Source: Streptomyces toyocaensis (GTDB taxonomy: Bacteria > Actinomycetota > Actinomycetes > Streptomycetales > Streptomycetaceae). Taken from it: a DNA stretch of 64,000 bases. Below, one piece after another: positions 7,873-16,225 of the stretch. Location: NCBI RefSeq assembly GCF_000725125.1, contig NZ_JFCB01000009.1, positions 124,001 to 188,000 on the forward strand, written 5' to 3'. The notes beneath the pieces were generated by a model. That model searched no databases. It saw only the letters and a program-made list of their open reading frames with translations, and was not told the origin of the DNA. The first letter of the stretch is position 1, and every line of letters begins with the position of its first letter. The translations under genes and the position numbers were made by a program.

Positions 7873-9090
7873 TTACCTGGGGAGGGAATCGAGGGAGGGG
7901 CCGAGGATCCAGCCGGCGATCTCCCGGATCGCGCCGTCACCGCCACGCAGGGTGGTGACGGCGCGTGCGGCGCCGCGTACGGCGTCGTGGGCGCTCGCGA
8001 CCGCCACGGGCCAGCCGACGAGGGCGAAGCACGGGAGGTCGTTGACGTCGTTGCCGACGTAGAGCACGCGCTCCGGCGCGATGCCCTGCTCCTCGCACCA
8101 CTGCTTCAGTGCGAGGTCCTTGCGGTCGACGCCGTGCAGCACGGGGATGCGGAGCTTGCGTGCGCGGGCGGCGACGACCGGGTTCTGCTCGGTGGACAGG
8201 ACGAGCAGCCGCAGACCGCTCCTGCGCAGGGCGGCGATGCCGAGACCGTCGCCGCGGTGCACGGCGACGAACTCCTGTCCGGTGGAGTCGATCAGCACCC
8301 GGTCGTCGGTCTGGGTGCCGTCGAAGTCGAGGACGACCGCGTCGACGTCGTGCGCGGTCGGGAGGGCTCCGGGGAGGGCCGCGTCGAAGAGCGGCGCGAG
8401 GGCCCGGGCCCGGTCGAGGTCGTGCGGGTCGTCGATCTCCAGCACGCGGGCCGGGTCGGTGCGCACCAGTTCGGTGCGGCCGAAGAAGCGGTGCCGCTGC
8501 TCGCGGAAGCCCGCGGCGTCCATGGCGTAGGCGGCGCCGGTCTCCAGGAAGTCCTGGGGGCGGTCCTGGCGGCGGGGGCGGAAGGACTTGTCGTGGTTGA
8601 CGCCGTGGCCGCCCCCGGTCCCCCCGTCGTCGTCGGCGCGCCAGACGAAGCCGTGGAACGGGGCGACGGTGACGGCCGTGTCGGCGTCCCCGTGGGCCAC
8701 CGCGGCGGCCACGGCGTCGACGTCCTCGCGGACCAGGAAGGGACTGGTGCACTGGACGAGCAGCACCACGTCCACCGGGGCGCCGTGCAGGGCCTCGTGG
8801 GCGTCCAGGGCGTGCAGGACGGCGGCCTCGGAGGTGGCGGTGTCACCGGCGATGGTGGCGGGCCGCAGGACGACCTCGGCGCCGGCCTGCCGCGCGGCGG
8901 CCGCGATGGCCTGGTCGTCGGTGGAGACGACCACGTCCGTGACGTTGCGCGCGGCCCGGCACTCGCGCACGGCGCGCACCACCAGGGGGACGCCGCCGAC
9001 GGGGGCGAGGTTCTTGGCGGGCACGCCCTTGGAGCCGCCGCGCGCGGGGATCACGGCGAGCACCCGGCGTACCACCGGCGGGTTGGACAT
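7873..9090 (-). CDS. Fused CMP-nonulosonate cytidylyltransferase and HAD phosphatase
   Basis: Two-domain cytoplasmic enzyme of 405 residues. Residues 8-230 form an NeuA/KdsB-type cytidylyltransferase with AVIPARGGSKGVPAKN and QCTSPF, which activates a nonulosonate as its CMP derivative. Residues 250-400 form a KdsC-like HAD phosphatase with VVLDFDGTQTDD, the STEQ motif, GVDRKD and YVGNDVND. The fusion fits a pathway through a 9-phosphorylated intermediate: phosphatase, then CMP activation. That matches Kdn-9-phosphate or Neu5Ac-9-phosphate routes rather than the bacterial ManNAc route, and no NeuC epimerase is seen here. The ATG at 9090 has GGAGCTG upstream; the frame is open for 124 codons further upstream but nothing supports that. 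Confidence 0.9.
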   Translation of the reverse strand: MSNPPVVRRVLAVIPARGGSKGVPAKNLAPVGGVPLVVRAVRECRAARNVTDVVVSTDDQAIAAAARQAGAEVVLRPATIAGDTATSEAAVLHALDAHEALHGAPVDVVLLVQCTSPFLVREDVDAVAAAVAHGDADTAVTVAPFHGFVWRADDDGGTGGGHGVNHDKSFRPRRQDRPQDFLETGAAYAMDAAGFREQRHRFFGRTELVRTDPARVLEIDDPHDLDRARALAPLFDAALPGALPTAHDVDAVVLDFDGTQTDDRVLIDSTGQEFVAVHRGDGLGIAALRRSGLRLLVLSTEQNPVVAARARKLRIPVLHGVDRKDLALKQWCEEQGIAPERVLYVGNDVNDLPCFALVGWPVAVASAHDAVRGAARAVTTLRGGDGAIREIAGWILGPSLDSLPR

Positions 9091-9134
9091 GGGATCAGCT
9101 CCTCGAGCGGTGTTCGGGGCGGCGGTCCGGGCGG

Positions 9135-10451
9135 TCACAGGTCGCCCATCCGGCGGATCACCGGGGCCACGCGCTGCACGCCGTGCCGGTAGGCCCCGCG
9201 CGCCGCCCGGCGCACGATCTGCCGGACCGGTCCGGGCTCCTTGTCGGCGGCGGGTGCGCCGGGCAACGGCGCGCCGTCCGGGCCGAGGTGGTGGCGGGCG
9301 AGGATGCCGGGCAGGTAGCCGGGCGCGGTGACCGGCGTGTAGTACGGGGTCAGGGGCGGGAGTCCGCCGGGGCGGCCGAGCAGGCCGGTGATGCGTGCCC
9401 GCGCGGTGTCGAAGGCCGTCTCGTACGCCCCGTCCGTGGCGACGCCCTGCCGTGCCACCCACCGGGCGTCGGGCTCCGGCCGGTGCCCCGCGTCGAGCTG
9501 GTCCCAGGAGGCGAGGCAGCCGGAGCCGACGAAGTGGTGGTTGCCGAGCGCCTCCCGGATGCCGAGGTCGGTGAGGACCGCGGTGGGGATGCGGCGGTGC
9601 AGCGACTCCAGGGCGGCCGTGGAGCTGACCGTGACGAGCAGGTCGGTCCGGTCCAGGACCTCGCCCATGTGCCCGTAGACCAGCCGGAGGTTGGCGGGGA
9701 GGTCGAGCCGCTGGGACAGCTTCTGGTAGGGCAGTTCCTCGATGTGCGTGGTGTGTTCACCGGGCTTGGAGCGCAGCTTCAGCAGCACCTCGCGCTCCGG
9801 GTGGAGGCGGGCGTGCCGTACCAGCCGCTCCAGCAGGTAGGCGCGGTCCCCGCGGTTGTCCGGCACGGAGGGCTGGGCGGCGAACACGACCGTGCAGGGC
9901 CTGCGCCCTTGCTTCGCGGACGGCTCGTGTCCGCCGGTGTGGGCGGCGCCGCCGAGGAACGGCAGCGCGACCTCGGTCACCGAGCCGGCGTCGGCGCCCA
10001 CTCCCTCGTACACGGCGCGAAAACGGTCCGCGTCGTGGCGGGAGTTGGCGAGCACGAGGTCGGCGCCGTGGCGCAGCAGCAGGCCGTCGGTGAGCTTCTC
10101 GTAGACGACACCGACGTATCCGGTGACGACGACGGGCCGCCCGGGCCGGTCCTCCCAGGCCCGCTTCAGCCCGTGCAGCATCGCCTGGACGCCCCCGCCG
10201 ACCAGGGCGAGCACGAGGACGTCGTACGGCTCCTCCCGCATCGCGCGCAGGAACTCGGCCGCGGTGACCTCCCGGAGGGAGTCCGCGCGGACCCCCACCT
10301 CGCCGAGCTGGCGGGGCGTGGGCGTGGCGCGGCCCCGCAGGAGATATCCGTCCATGCGGAACTCCCGCGGCGTGACGCGGTTCGCGGTGAGGGCGCCCCA
10401 TTTCCACCGGGTGTCGGAATCCGCGAGGACCGCCACCCTGAGGGGCTTCAT
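9135..10451 (-). CDS. DUF6716-type putative glycosyltransferase
   Basis: A 438-residue soluble protein beginning MKPLRVAVLADSDTRWKWG with a GT-B-like layout. An N-terminal Rossmann half includes VLVLALVGGGVQAM, then FAAQPSVPDNRGDRAYLLERL, and a later half has VYGHMGEVLDRTDLLVTVSSTAALESL, resembling the nucleotide-sugar pocket of GT-B enzymes. I recall this family as DUF6716, named putative glycosyltransferase. It is the first gene of the minus-strand nonulosonate operon, so it probably assembles the same polymer. The ATG at 10451 lacks a strong ribosome site. A TTG at 10472 is in frame but lies close to the predicted transcription start. Confidence 0.7.
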   Translation of the reverse strand: MKPLRVAVLADSDTRWKWGALTANRVTPREFRMDGYLLRGRATPTPRQLGEVGVRADSLREVTAAEFLRAMREEPYDVLVLALVGGGVQAMLHGLKRAWEDRPGRPVVVTGYVGVVYEKLTDGLLLRHGADLVLANSRHDADRFRAVYEGVGADAGSVTEVALPFLGGAAHTGGHEPSAKQGRRPCTVVFAAQPSVPDNRGDRAYLLERLVRHARLHPEREVLLKLRSKPGEHTTHIEELPYQKLSQRLDLPANLRLVYGHMGEVLDRTDLLVTVSSTAALESLHRRIPTAVLTDLGIREALGNHHFVGSGCLASWDQLDAGHRPEPDARWVARQGVATDGAYETAFDTARARITGLLGRPGGLPPLTPYYTPVTAPGYLPGILARHHLGPDGAPLPGAPAADKEPGPVRQIVRRAARGAYRHGVQRVAPVIRRMGDL

Positions 10452-10487
10452 TGCACTTGCTGGCACGCCCAAGACGCTAGGAAGCGA

Positions 10488-10516
10488 ATTCTAGGTATGG
10501 CCCAACCGTGCATCAA
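10488..10516 (-). promoter_or_regulatory. Near-consensus promoter of the minus-strand nonulosonate operon
   Basis: On the minus strand TTGATG (10516-10511) is 17 nt from TAGAAT (10493-10488), an unusually good housekeeping promoter for this genus. Transcription would begin near 10481, giving a leader of about 30 nt before the ATG at 10451. It drives DUF6716, the CMP-transferase/HAD gene, neuB and the polyST-like gene. Confidence 0.6.
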
Positions 10517-10630
10517 CGAAGAGTTAACAACATCCCACCGCGAGCCGAACCGGCCCGCGGAAACGCGGTACGTAGGTGCGATACACCGTACTGACACACG
10601 GAGTTCACCCCTCGTACGGTCATCGGAAAG

Positions 10631-10658
10631 TTGCCGAACCGGGCGACCCTCCTAGAGT
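10631..10658 (+). promoter_or_regulatory. Promoter predicting a leaderless transcript for GT2 copy 1
   Basis: TTGCCG (10631-10636) and TAGAGT (10653-10658) are separated by 16 nt. The expected start point, about 7 nt after the -10, coincides with the GTG at 10666. No ribosome site precedes that GTG, so both facts point to leaderless translation. Confidence 0.5.
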
Positions 10659-10665
10659 TTCGCGA

Positions 10666-11652
10666 GTGCCGAAGCTTTCGCTGATCGTCCCGTTCCACAA
10701 TGTCCGGCAATACGCACCGGACACCCTCAGGAGTTTGCGCGCGAACGCCCGGAAGGACTTCGAATTCATTCTGGTCGACGACCATTCCCAGGACGGGACC
10801 CGAGCGATTCTCGAGCGCGCGGCCGAGGACCTCTCACGGGTCGCCCAGGTCCGCCTCATCCGCCACGACCGCAACGGCGGGGTCGCCACCGCGCGCAACA
10901 CCGGGCTGGACGCGGCGGGCGGCGAGTACCTGGCCTTCCTGGACGCCGGCGACTGGCTGGCGCCGCGTCATCTGTCCGGCCTGGTGGCGGCCGCCGAGGA
11001 ACTGGGCTGCGACTTCGTCCGCACGGACATGGTGCAGGTCACCGACCGCGCCCGCACCGTGCGCCGGGTGCCGGTGGGCCTGCGCGGCGAGGTGCTGGAC
11101 CCGCGGGACGCGATCCTGCCCGCCGACCGGACGACCTCGGTGGACTACGTGTACGTCTGGGCCGGCATCCATCACCGGCGGCTGCTGGAGCGGGGCCTGC
11201 TGCACTTCACCGAGGGGCTGCACACGGCGGAGGACCGGCCGTGGGCCTGGAGGCTGCACCGGGAGGCGGAGTCGTTCGCCGTGGTCGACCTGCTGGGCGT
11301 GTTCTACCGGCGCGGGGTGGCCACCTCCCTGACCCGGACCGGCGATGCCCGCCAGCTCGACTTCATCCGCGCCTTCGACCAGGTCGTCGAGGAGACGTCG
11401 GCGGACCGGGACGCGAGCCGGCTGCTGCCCAAGGCGGTGCGGACGTACTGCGCGGTCATCGCCCACCACCTGGCCGAGGAGGACAAGTTCGAGCCCGCCG
11501 TGGCCAGGCGGCTGCGGTCGATGAGCGCGGCCGCGCTCCGGCGGATGCCGCAGGACGTGCTCGACGGCGTACTGGACACCATGGACCCGCACCGCTCCGC
11601 CCGGCTGCGGCGGCTTCGGCGCCGGCCCGGCACGAGGAAGGGAACCGCCTGA
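10666..11652 (+). CDS. GT2 family glycosyltransferase, module copy 1
   Basis: A 328-residue GT-A fold enzyme. It begins V/MPKLSLIVPFHN, continues with ILVDDHSQDGT, then ATARNTGLDAAGG, and has a C-terminal YRRGVATSLTRTGDARQLDF segment shared with the paralogue at 13864. Family 2 enzymes use a D-x-D metal site; the paralogue has FLDGDDW but this copy reads FLDAGDW (D93-A94-G95-D96), so the second acid of the D-x-D is missing. It therefore may have altered or lost activity. The GTG at 10666 was chosen because homology starts there and a promoter places the 5' end at that base. The stop overlaps the next gene (TGATG), so translation is coupled to the polyST-like partner. Confidence 0.85.
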   Translation: MPKLSLIVPFHNVRQYAPDTLRSLRANARKDFEFILVDDHSQDGTRAILERAAEDLSRVAQVRLIRHDRNGGVATARNTGLDAAGGEYLAFLDAGDWLAPRHLSGLVAAAEELGCDFVRTDMVQVTDRARTVRRVPVGLRGEVLDPRDAILPADRTTSVDYVYVWAGIHHRRLLERGLLHFTEGLHTAEDRPWAWRLHREAESFAVVDLLGVFYRRGVATSLTRTGDARQLDFIRAFDQVVEETSADRDASRLLPKAVRTYCAVIAHHLAEEDKFEPAVARRLRSMSAAALRRMPQDVLDGVLDTMDPHRSARLRRLRRRPGTRKGTA

Positions 11653-12983
11653 TGTCCCGCACCACCCAGATCTTCTGCGCGTCGACGCCGTACGGCGTGG
11701 CCACGCTGGCGGCCGCGGCCGGGTCCGGCTGCCTCCCGCGGGCGGAGCGGCGGGTGCTGCTGTACTGCGACGCCTCCGCCGTCCCGGAGGCCGCGCCGGC
11801 GCCCGGGGAGATACCGGGCTTCGCGCCGCTGCGCTCCCACTTCGACGAGGTGCTGTCCTGGAACGAGGCGGTCCGGCCGTTCCACCCGGCGGCCTGGACG
11901 CCCCGCGCCGGTGACGTCCCGCTCCTGGAGCGGCATCTGCGGCTGCTGTGGGGGCTCGGCGACGACCGCGTGGAGCTGGTGCTGGAGTCCGCGGACGTTC
12001 CTCCGGCCCTGGCGGTGGCCCAGGTGTTCACCGGGGCCCCGGTGCACGTCCACGCCGGGGGGACGGCGGGTTACGGTCCCACGCGGGGCAAGCTCGACCC
12101 GCTGATCGGCACCCGGGTGCGGCAGGTGCTCCACCTGGACCTGGTGCCGGGTCTGACGCCGATGCTGCTGGCCGAGTTCGGCGTGCCGGCGCGGGCGGTG
12201 CCGACGGACGCCTTCCTGAAGGTGGTCGGGGACATGTCCGCGGCCGTCGACGGGTTGCCCCCGGTGCCGGACGGCGCGGCGCTGCTGGTCGGCCAGTGCC
12301 TGTCCGCGCTCGGCATCCCCTCGCCCGCGGAGGAGGACGACCTGCACGTGCGGATGCTGCGGGGCGCGGCCGGACGCGGGCACCGCGCGGCGGTGTTCGC
12401 GCCGCACCCCGCCTCCGCGGCCCGGCACGTCCGCGCACTGCGGGCCGAGGCGGAGCGGCTCGGGGTGGACCTCACCGTGCTCGACGTTCCCGTGCTCGCC
12501 GAGGTGCTGTTCGAGAGGTTCCGTCCTGCGCTGGTCGTCGGCTGCTCCTCGACCGCGCTGTTCACGGCGTCCGCGTTCTACGGTCTGCCGGTCGCCCGCG
12601 TGGGTACCGGGTGGCTCCTCGATCGGCTGACGCCGTACCAGAACGGCCACCGGGTCGCGGCCGTCCTCGCGGACGCGCTGCTGCCGGGTCCGGAGCCCGG
12701 GAGCGCGGAGGCGCTCGCGGCCGGTGAGCCGGCCGACCTGGTCACCGCGCTCGGCTTCACCATGCGGCCGCGGCTCCGCCCGTCCCTGCGCCCGGTCGCG
12801 GAACGGTACCTCGCACGGCACGCGGGCCACCCGCGCACCCGGCGCTGGTTCCGGCGCAAGCGGCTCACCTCGCTCGGGCTGCCCGGCGGCATCCCTGAGC
12901 CGCTGGCGTTCCTGCCGCGCAACGCCACCGCGCGCCGGGTGGTGCGGCGGGCGCGGGCGCTGAAGAAGGCCGTGCGGGGGTAG
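11652..12983 (+). CDS. Polysialyltransferase family protein, module copy 1
   Basis: A 443-residue member of the alpha-2,8-polysialyltransferase-like family (PF07388 type). Homologous to 14833-16188 along its whole length: TTQIFCASTPYG, LSWNEAVRPFHP, the HP motif in PHP (residues 251-253), and a Ser/Thr motif VVGCSSTALFTAS (about 296-308). The acidic D/E-D/E-G motif is lost. The paralogue has ADG at 138-140, but here the aligned residues are AGG at 135-137. As that acid is the presumed catalytic base in GT38/GT52 enzymes, this copy may be inactive or have another acceptor. It starts with an ATG overlapping the GT2 stop codon. Confidence 0.75.
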   Translation: MSRTTQIFCASTPYGVATLAAAAGSGCLPRAERRVLLYCDASAVPEAAPAPGEIPGFAPLRSHFDEVLSWNEAVRPFHPAAWTPRAGDVPLLERHLRLLWGLGDDRVELVLESADVPPALAVAQVFTGAPVHVHAGGTAGYGPTRGKLDPLIGTRVRQVLHLDLVPGLTPMLLAEFGVPARAVPTDAFLKVVGDMSAAVDGLPPVPDGAALLVGQCLSALGIPSPAEEDDLHVRMLRGAAGRGHRAAVFAPHPASAARHVRALRAEAERLGVDLTVLDVPVLAEVLFERFRPALVVGCSSTALFTASAFYGLPVARVGTGWLLDRLTPYQNGHRVAAVLADALLPGPEPGSAEALAAGEPADLVTALGFTMRPRLRPSLRPVAERYLARHAGHPRTRRWFRRKRLTSLGLPGGIPEPLAFLPRNATARRVVRRARALKKAVRG

Positions 12984-13542
12984 CCGTGCGGTCCCGTCGG
13001 AAGGCACCGCCGGCCCCCGGCGCGCTCCGGAGTCACCCGCCCCGGCCCGGCGCCGAGGTCCGTCGGAGGCCCGCCCGAGGGAGCCTCCGACGCCGGTACG
13101 GCAGGAAGGCGCGGGGCCGTCTGCCGGGGCACCGGTCGACGGAGACCGGTCCCGGACCGCTCCCGCCGGCCCGGGACGCGCGGTGCGTCCGTCCGGGCGG
13201 CGCGGAACGCCGGACACCACCCACGCACCGTGGCCCCACGCACGGCAGCCCCGGCAACCGGGGCGCCGGCCGTCAAGGCCCGGTCCCGGCCCGCTCCCGC
13301 CGGCCCGGGACGCGCCGCGGGTCCGGCCGGGCGGCGCGGCGCGTCCCGGGTCGGCCCGGTCCGCCGGGGCGCACCCGGGCGGACCGTTCACCGCGGCCGG
13401 CCTGCGGGCACAGGGCCGCGCGAACGCCCGGCGCGCGGCCGACTGTTCGAGGGGGACTGTTCACCCGTCGTCCATGCGGATGCCACCGGCCGAACGCCGC
13501 GCTGGGGCACATTCGGCCTCCGACAGGAGGACGGTGGAAGGT
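12984..13542. other. GC-rich spacer between the two glycosyltransferase modules
   Basis: This stretch of 559 bp shows no supported gene. It is extremely G+C-rich, open in many frames, has no ribosome site and contains a degenerate direct repeat of about 60 bp (13146-13206 and 13280-13340). It looks like expanded or decayed DNA left by the duplication of the GT2-polyST module. Confidence 0.5.
13146..13340. repeat. Degenerate direct repeat, two copies of about 61 bp, 134 bp apart
   Basis: Copy A is at 13146-13206 and copy B at 13280-13340. Both contain CCGGTCCCGG, then CCGCTCCCGCCGGCCCGGGA, CGCG and CCGGGCGGCGCGG, with substitutions mostly in the middle. No coding role is visible. The repeat may reflect replication slippage in the spacer between duplicated gene modules. 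Confidence 0.55.
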
Positions 13543-13740
13543 ATGACGTACCCCCTGGCGCACCTGTTCACGGCTCGGCAGAAGGAGACCGCCAGGCGGG
13601 AGCCGTACGCCCGGGGTCTGCGCCTGTGCGGTGGGCATCTCGCGGCACGGAACGACCGGTCCGCTCCCCTCGGCGCCCGCCCCACCCGCGCGATCGGTGT
13701 CCTCGCCGCCGCCCTCGACGCCCCGTCGGCCGACGGGTGA
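13543..13740 (+). CDS. Possible small protein of 65 residues upstream of module copy 2
   Basis: An ATG preceded by GGAAGG and, slightly further, AGGAGG opens a frame starting MTYPLAHLFTARQKETARRE. Third codon positions are about 90% G/C, consistent with coding in Streptomyces, and composition differs from the noisy spacer before it. I recognise no domain. It could instead be a leader ORF controlling the GT2 gene 120 nt downstream, or a chance frame. Confidence 0.35.
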   Translation: MTYPLAHLFTARQKETARREPYARGLRLCGGHLAARNDRSAPLGARPTRAIGVLAAALDAPSADG

Positions 13741-13863
13741 CGACGGGCTGGAGCTCGCCCTGGGCGGACCACCCGGTGCGACCTCGGCGAACTCGGGGAG
13801 ACCTTCGGCCGGACCTGACGCACCGCACCCCCCGCCGCATCGAGCCCCGAAAGAGAGAACCAC

Positions 13864-14829
13864 GTGCCGAAACTGTCCGTCGTCGTCCCGATGCACAACG
13901 TGGAGGCGTTCGCGGAGAGCACCCTGCGCAGTCTCGCCGCCAACGCGCACCCGGACTTCGAGTTCCTGCTCGTCGACGACTGCTCCACGGACGCCACACC
14001 CTGGGTGATCGACCGCTGGGCGGAGAAGCTCCCGGGCGCGCGGGTGATCCGGCACGAGACGAACAGGGGCATAGCCCAGGCCCGCAACACCGGAATCGAC
14101 GCGGCCGGCGGCGAGTTCCTCACGTTCCTCGACGGCGACGACTGGTACGGCCCCCGCCACCTCGCCGGGATGGTGCGGGCGATGGAGGAGCTGGGCTGCG
14201 ACTTCGCCCGCACCGACCACGTCCGGGTCACCGGCACCGAGCGGGTGATCAAGCGGCCCCCGGCCAGGTTGCGCAACGCGGTGATGGATCCGCGCGACGG
14301 GATCACACCCGTCGACACGGAGACGATGGTCGACTACCCGTTCGTCTGGGCGGGCATCTACCGCCGGCACCTCTTCGCCGACGGAGGGATGCGTTTCGTC
14401 ACCGAACTGCGCACCGCCGAGGACCGGCTGTGGATCTGGCGGCTGCACCTGAAGGCCCGGACGTACGCGTCCCTGGGACTGCACGGGGTGTTCTACCGGC
14501 GCGGCGTGGCGACCTCCCTCACCCAGATCAAGGACTCCCGCCAGCTGGACTTCATCCCGGCGTACGACCTGCTGCTGCGGGACCTGCGCGACGACCCGGA
14601 GACCGACCGCTTCCTCCTCAAGGCCGTACGCACCTACTGCGCCATGATCGCCTTCCACGTCGGCAAGGCGGACGAGTACGAGCCCGCGGCGGCCCAGCGG
14701 CTGCGCCGCGAGGCGCGGGACGCGCTGCACCGGATGCCCCAGCAGGCGCTGGAGGAGACCCTCGCCACCATCGACAGCACCCGGAGCAGGCTGCTCAGCC
14801 GCCTGCGTGACGGGCGGAAGGCTGCCTGA
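13864..14829 (+). CDS. GT2 family glycosyltransferase, module copy 2
   Basis: A 321-residue GT-A fold sugar transferase with intact family features: MPKLSVVVPMHN, LLVDDCSTDAT, ARNTGIDAAGG, and the metal-binding FLDGDDW with D90-G91-D92. A conserved C-terminal region is shared with copy 1 (YRRGVATSLTQIKDSRQLDF). It likely adds a sugar to the teichulosonate-type polymer or its linkage unit. The GTG at 13864 is preceded by GAGAG. The following polyST gene starts 3 nt after its stop, repeating the organisation of copy 1. Because its catalytic acids are intact, this is probably the working copy. Confidence 0.9.
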   Translation: MPKLSVVVPMHNVEAFAESTLRSLAANAHPDFEFLLVDDCSTDATPWVIDRWAEKLPGARVIRHETNRGIAQARNTGIDAAGGEFLTFLDGDDWYGPRHLAGMVRAMEELGCDFARTDHVRVTGTERVIKRPPARLRNAVMDPRDGITPVDTETMVDYPFVWAGIYRRHLFADGGMRFVTELRTAEDRLWIWRLHLKARTYASLGLHGVFYRRGVATSLTQIKDSRQLDFIPAYDLLLRDLRDDPETDRFLLKAVRTYCAMIAFHVGKADEYEPAAAQRLRREARDALHRMPQQALEETLATIDSTRSRLLSRLRDGRKAA

Positions 14830-14832
14830 CCC

Positions 14833-16188
14833 ATGCACCGCACGACTCAGATCTTCCAGGTCTCGACCCTCTACGGAGCGGCCACCCTGGCCGCGGCGCT
14901 GGACGCGGGACTGTTCGGCCCGCGCGACGAGGCCCGGCGCGTCCTGCTGGTCTCCAACAACGCCGCCGTACCGGAGACCGCGCTGCGCCTGGACGAGATG
15001 CACGGCTACGACCCGCTGGCGGGCCGCTTCGACACGGTGGTGAGCTGGAACGAGGCGATCAGCCCGTACCACCCGAGCACCTGGGGTCCGCGCGGCAACG
15101 ACACGGTGCTGTGGCAACGCGCGTTCCGGCTGCTGTGGGGCATCGACGACCACGCGACGGTGGAACTCGCCGTCGAGTCGATCCAGGTCAACCCCGCCCG
15201 CGCCCTGGCGGCGATCTTCTCCGAGTCCGCCGTCGACGTGTACGCCGACGGTCTGATGAGCTACGGCCCGACCCGGGAGAAGCTGCCGCTGACCGTCGCG
15301 CGCCGCATCCGGCGGCTGCTCCACCTCGATCTGATCCCGGGCCTGCGGCCGCTGCTGCTGTCCGAGTACGGGGTCGAACCGGTCATCGTGCCGGACGGGG
15401 CGTTCCGGGGCGTGCTGGACGGGATCTCCCGGGACGCGGCGGACGACACGCGGCTCGCGCCCGTGCTCGACGAGGCGCCGACGGCGGTGCTCCTCGGCCA
15501 GTACCTGGCGGCGATCAACATCCTGAGCGCGCGGGAGGAGGAGGACCTCCACGTCCGCATGCTCACCGGGGCCGTGCGCGCCGGGCACCGGTCCGTGGTG
15601 TTCAAGCCCCATCCGACCGCCCCCGCCGGCTACTCGGCGGCGCTGAGCAAGGCCGCGGCGGACGCGGGCGTGCGGCTCACCGTGCTGGACGCGCCGCTGC
15701 TGGCCGAGACGCTGTACCACCACTGCCGTCCCGAGCTCGTCGTGGGCTGCTTCTCGACGGCCATGGTCACCGCGTCCGCCTACTACGGCGTGCCGGTCGC
15801 CCGGGTCGGGACCGAGCTGGTGATGGGCCGCCTCCAGCCCTACCCGAACAGCAACCGGGTGCCACTGGCCGTGATCGACCACCTGGTGCCGGACCTGGAG
15901 CGGGGGGACACCCCGGCCGTCGTGGGCCCGGCCCCGGACACCCTGTCCCCGCTGGTCCGGTCGATCGGCTTCTGCATGCAGCCCAAGACGTACGCGAGCC
16001 TGCGGGAGCCGACGGCGGACTGGCTCCGCGCCCACCTGGCGGACACACCCGGCCACTACTTCCCCGAGCTGCGCCTGGCCGAGCTGTCCCTGCCCGGCAG
16101 CACCCCCCGCACCCGCGCCAGGATCCGGGCCGCCCGCGCGAAGCGCGTGGTGGGCAGAGCGGTGCGCCGGGGCACCCGCAAGGGGTGA
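14833..16188 (+). CDS. Polysialyltransferase family protein, module copy 2
   Basis: A 451-residue polysialyltransferase-like enzyme expected to add nonulosonate units from a CMP donor. Motifs of bacterial sialyltransferases are present: acidic ADG (138-140) in VYADGLMSYGP, HP in KPHP (about 258-261), and Ser/Thr in VVGCFSTAMVTAS (about 303-315). Compared with copy 1 all three are intact. The C-terminus is basic (RRGTRKG), perhaps for membrane association. It sits directly behind its GT2 partner and before a membrane acyltransferase. In S. coelicolor the equivalent region has been linked to Kdn-containing teichulosonic acid; this is from memory. Confidence 0.8.
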   Translation: MHRTTQIFQVSTLYGAATLAAALDAGLFGPRDEARRVLLVSNNAAVPETALRLDEMHGYDPLAGRFDTVVSWNEAISPYHPSTWGPRGNDTVLWQRAFRLLWGIDDHATVELAVESIQVNPARALAAIFSESAVDVYADGLMSYGPTREKLPLTVARRIRRLLHLDLIPGLRPLLLSEYGVEPVIVPDGAFRGVLDGISRDAADDTRLAPVLDEAPTAVLLGQYLAAINILSAREEEDLHVRMLTGAVRAGHRSVVFKPHPTAPAGYSAALSKAAADAGVRLTVLDAPLLAETLYHHCRPELVVGCFSTAMVTASAYYGVPVARVGTELVMGRLQPYPNSNRVPLAVIDHLVPDLERGDTPAVVGPAPDTLSPLVRSIGFCMQPKTYASLREPTADWLRAHLADTPGHYFPELRLAELSLPGSTPRTRARIRAARAKRVVGRAVRRGTRKG

Positions 16189-16225
16189 CGCGCGTGCCGC
16201 CAACCGAGACGCACCGGCCACGGAG

